Below, piece after piece: positions 61,450 to 64,000 of a stretch of 64,000 bases of DNA (its first letter is position 1; the number at the start of each line of letters is the position of its first letter). Below the pieces are notes generated by a model that saw only the letters and a program-made list of their open reading frames with translations, was not told the origin of the DNA and ran no database searches. The position numbers and the translations under genes are program-made. The DNA comes from Hsuehochloa calcarea (taxonomy: Eukaryota > Streptophyta > Magnoliopsida > Poales > Poaceae), in NCBI GenBank assembly GCA_036346395.1, contig CM070598.1, positions 3,951,517 to 4,015,516 of the forward strand, read 5' to 3'.

Positions 61450-63363
61450 CTACTCATCAATGTCGAAATCGTTCATGCGTTCGAGGTCGGTATACGCCTG
61501 CACGATCTCAAGATTCTCCTGTTGATGTTGTTGCTGCTCTTTAGCCAATTCCCAGTCCTTTGCGCATGTGATTGCCTCCACCATCTTAGGCGTGAGGGAT
61601 GATCTTCTTTCTTCAATTATTCTTCCTGCCAAGCTGAACGTTGCTTCTGAAGAGACAGTGGACACCGGCACCAGCAGAACATCCCGTGCAAAATGTGACA
61701 GCACATGAAATGTCCGCTTGTTGTTCTTCCACCACTCGAGCAAGTCTATCTTTTCACCGGAAAGATCAGGATCGATGTTTGCAAAATCATGCTCCAGGTA
61801 GTGGTTTAGCTCTGAGACAGGATTCCACACGGGAGCTGCCTGAGATTGAGAGGACGAAGAATTGGACTTGCCATTTACCTTCTTACACAAGTCGGATGTC
61901 AAGCTTTTCTTTCCTTGTCGCGTCTGCTGTGAGGCCTCCGATCTCGCGCTGCTGCCGAATTTGTCATGATACATGCGGAAAACACAAAAAAGCTCATCTT
62001 TGACATGTGCGAAAGCTTCCGAGTAATCAAGACCGAGGCATTCACCTATTCCCTTTAGACCGAGCTGCAAACCTGGCAACTTTTTCGTAGGATCGAAAAT
62101 GATAGCAAAGCAATACACGTGTGAAATAGAACTAAAATATTTAATAAATTTTTCCTGCATTAGTGCGACAACATGAACTAAAAGTGGATCCTTCCTAGAT
62201 TTGGCAATCTTATCTGCAATTAACCAAATATATCCTATAACTAAGGGAGAGGTAGATTAATAAACACCAGATAACATCTTTGTTGATTTATAAAAAGGTT
62301 TTAAAAACTCTCGAAAACGACTAGCAATCTGCCAATCTGAATTAGTAACTACTAGTTCATTGTCTTGAGAGTTAGCGTTGACAAAAACGGATATGACATG
62401 TTCATACCCTTGTAACTTCTTTAACATGATATAGGTCGAGTTCCACCCCACCTTCATGTCAAGACCGAATTTTCTTGGCTCCTTCCCATTGGCCGCACAG
62501 TACTCCGCGAACCTAGCTGCCACTTGTGGGGAATTTATGAGGTAGCGAACGGCGCCGCGTACATTGTTCAAAAATCCGCCAATCGCTTGCATACCATCTT
62601 AAACAACAAGGTTCAAGATATGACATACGCATCTCTGGTGGAGAACATAACCACCAATATACGTCTGCAAGCTTGGGGTGAGGATGTTCATAGCAGTCGT
62701 GTTGGATGATGCGTTATCAAGAGTTATAGAAGCAATCTTATTATCTATCTTAAAATCATCAAGTACGTGTAGTATACGCTCGGCAATGGCCTCTCCTGTG
62801 TGTGATTCGTTAATTAGCTTAAACCCTATGACTCTCTTATTTAGCTTGTAATTGTCGTCTAAATAATGAGCTACAACACTAAGGTAGGCACTTCTCTGGT
62901 GTGATGATGTCCAAATGTCTGAAGTTATAGCAAAAGAGAACTGAACTTGTAGGAATAGTTCTTTTAGCTCTGCTAGTTCCTTACGATACATCCGTAAAAT
63001 ATCAGATATAGTGGTTCTCCTACTAACATGTTGGTATTGTGGGCAAAAGCCGCATTGGATCATTTTTTTCGAACGCGCGACTTTCACCCATCCTAATCGG
63101 TTGATCTTCTACAACAATATATCTTACAATTTCCTCACGAGCAGAAAGCGGGTTGCATACCCAAGTACTTACAGAGCCATATGCCTCAAGTTTAGCCGCT
63201 TGTACTCCTCCCCTCGGCTCAGACTCGATCTTGCGCAAGCATGCTTTGTAGTGCTTGCTTTATGCCCCACTCCCTCGCAACGCACGAGCGATAATTTAGC
63301 TTGGTAATAATTACAGTTGCGGATTCTACCGCTTGGCCGCCTTGGATTTCTGCTCCGTGTCAT
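61450..63363 (-). pseudogene. hAT transposase remnant (BED finger, RICESLEEPER-like)
   Basis: Read from the top coordinate down: a decayed BED finger (NCNYYQAKL, second Cys lost; GVGHKASTTKHAC) near 63200-63320. Then the catalytic region FAITSDIWTSSHQRSAYLSV, ITLDNASSNTTAM and HQRCVCHILNLVV. Then KVGWNSTYIML, and the C-terminal dimerisation domain (DLLEWWKNNKRTFHVLSHFARDVL, VSSEATFSLAGRIIEERRSSL). In-frame stops at about 62596 and 62254, plus frame changes at the N-terminus, disable it. A host-domesticated gene of the RICESLEEPER kind would be uninterrupted, so a dead transposon copy is preferred. Confidence 0.88.
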
Positions 63364-63470
63364 GTGCTTCCAAGATTCGCTTCTTCGTCTGCACTGTCAA
63401 TGTTGCCGTCCGTGGACGCGGGAGAGAACTCTGGATGCCCCATTGGCTCCGGACTACCCTGGTACTCCTC

Positions 63471-64000
63471 TGTAACATCCCAAAAATGGATTTGTGTTTC
63501 AAATGTAAGAAAATCGGGAGAAATTAAAACTTTTCTTGCATCTCAAGACCTTGATCATTTCAGTAATTCGTGATTAAGGAATTATGGAAATCACAATCGA
63601 AATCCTCAATTGGCTACTATCAAAAACCTCCTTGGCGTAGATCTCATGCCAAACCCTTGGAGATATTTTTCCTGAGTTCTAGGGAGGCTTGGCAACACCT
63701 ATGAATTATCTCATGGGTTTTAGAAGTTATTTGATAATTTTTGAGGCGAGTCAAAGCTTGGTCAAACCATAGCTTTCACCCTCTGGAATTTCTCGGAGGA
63801 AAATTCAAGACATTAAACTCTCTGAGATTTCTAGGAGGTTCCCGTCGTCAAGAAACTCCAGCTTAAAATTTCATAATTTTGGAGCTTGCTTGCTACCTTA
63901 AATAATTCCTCAAAATCGCTTGTTCAAATTCAAACCCTAATGGTTTTCACTGTTCCTTAGGTTTGAGTCGGACTCGGGCTCGAGCCACGGACTCGGTCCA
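63471..64000 (+). mobile_element. Possible LTR start running off the window
   Basis: TGTAACATCCCAAAAATGG at 63471 resembles the TGTAACAYCCCAAAA start of many plant gypsy LTRs. It coincides with the abrupt loss of the hAT reading frame. The other end lies beyond the window. Confidence 0.4.

Noticed and set aside
61450..63363. Domesticated RICESLEEPER-like host gene
   Set aside because: In-frame stops and a broken BED finger argue for a dead transposon copy.

Overview
This is nuclear DNA from a grass (Poaceae, plausibly Oryza or a close relative). The evidence is small spliced genes of typical plant families separated by thick layers of LTR retrotransposons, hAT-type elements and MITEs. No bacterial, organellar or viral genome features were seen. 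Species assignment is an inference from codon style and transposon types; no search was run.

Four spliced host genes can be reconstructed exon by exon with consistent phases: (1) minus strand 79-6822, Y14/RBM8A, a core protein of the exon junction complex; (2) plus strand 8524-17424, a C3HC4 RING E3 ubiquitin ligase of plant Topors-like type; (3) minus strand 18257-31014, KAPP, a membrane-anchored FHA-domain PP2C phosphatase with 13 exons; (4) plus strand 55118-59797, a claspin/MRC1-like replication-checkpoint mediator. Y14 and the RING gene are divergent and share a 1.6 kb upstream region. The RING gene and KAPP converge, with a fragment of a short-chain dehydrogenase gene between them.

Every host gene carries transposon insertions in its introns. 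Y14 intron 2 holds a MITE and a short non-autonomous LTR element. RING intron 4 holds a 6.5 kb copia element that is itself split by a 1.76 kb solo LTR; the copia landed on the splice donor, so the target duplication contains the donor. KAPP intron 5 holds a 5.3 kb copia with 118 bp LTRs, and intron 8 a 2 kb LTR-like remnant split by a hAT element. Claspin intron 6 holds a 178 bp hAT MITE.

From 31 to 55 kb the window is repeat-built. A 16.7 kb LTR element (35294-51998) has almost no coding capacity. It is largely made of four tandem arrays with units of about 70, 102, 71 and 116 bp. The 102 bp array has about 47 copies and is split by a 7.5 kb Ty3/gypsy element (41983-49478, TSD CTCCC) whose pol frame runs into its own 3' LTR. 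Fragments of copia gag, a truncated LTR of the same family as the solo LTR, a degenerate hAT transposase (61.4-63.4 kb) and the beginning of another LTR complete the window.
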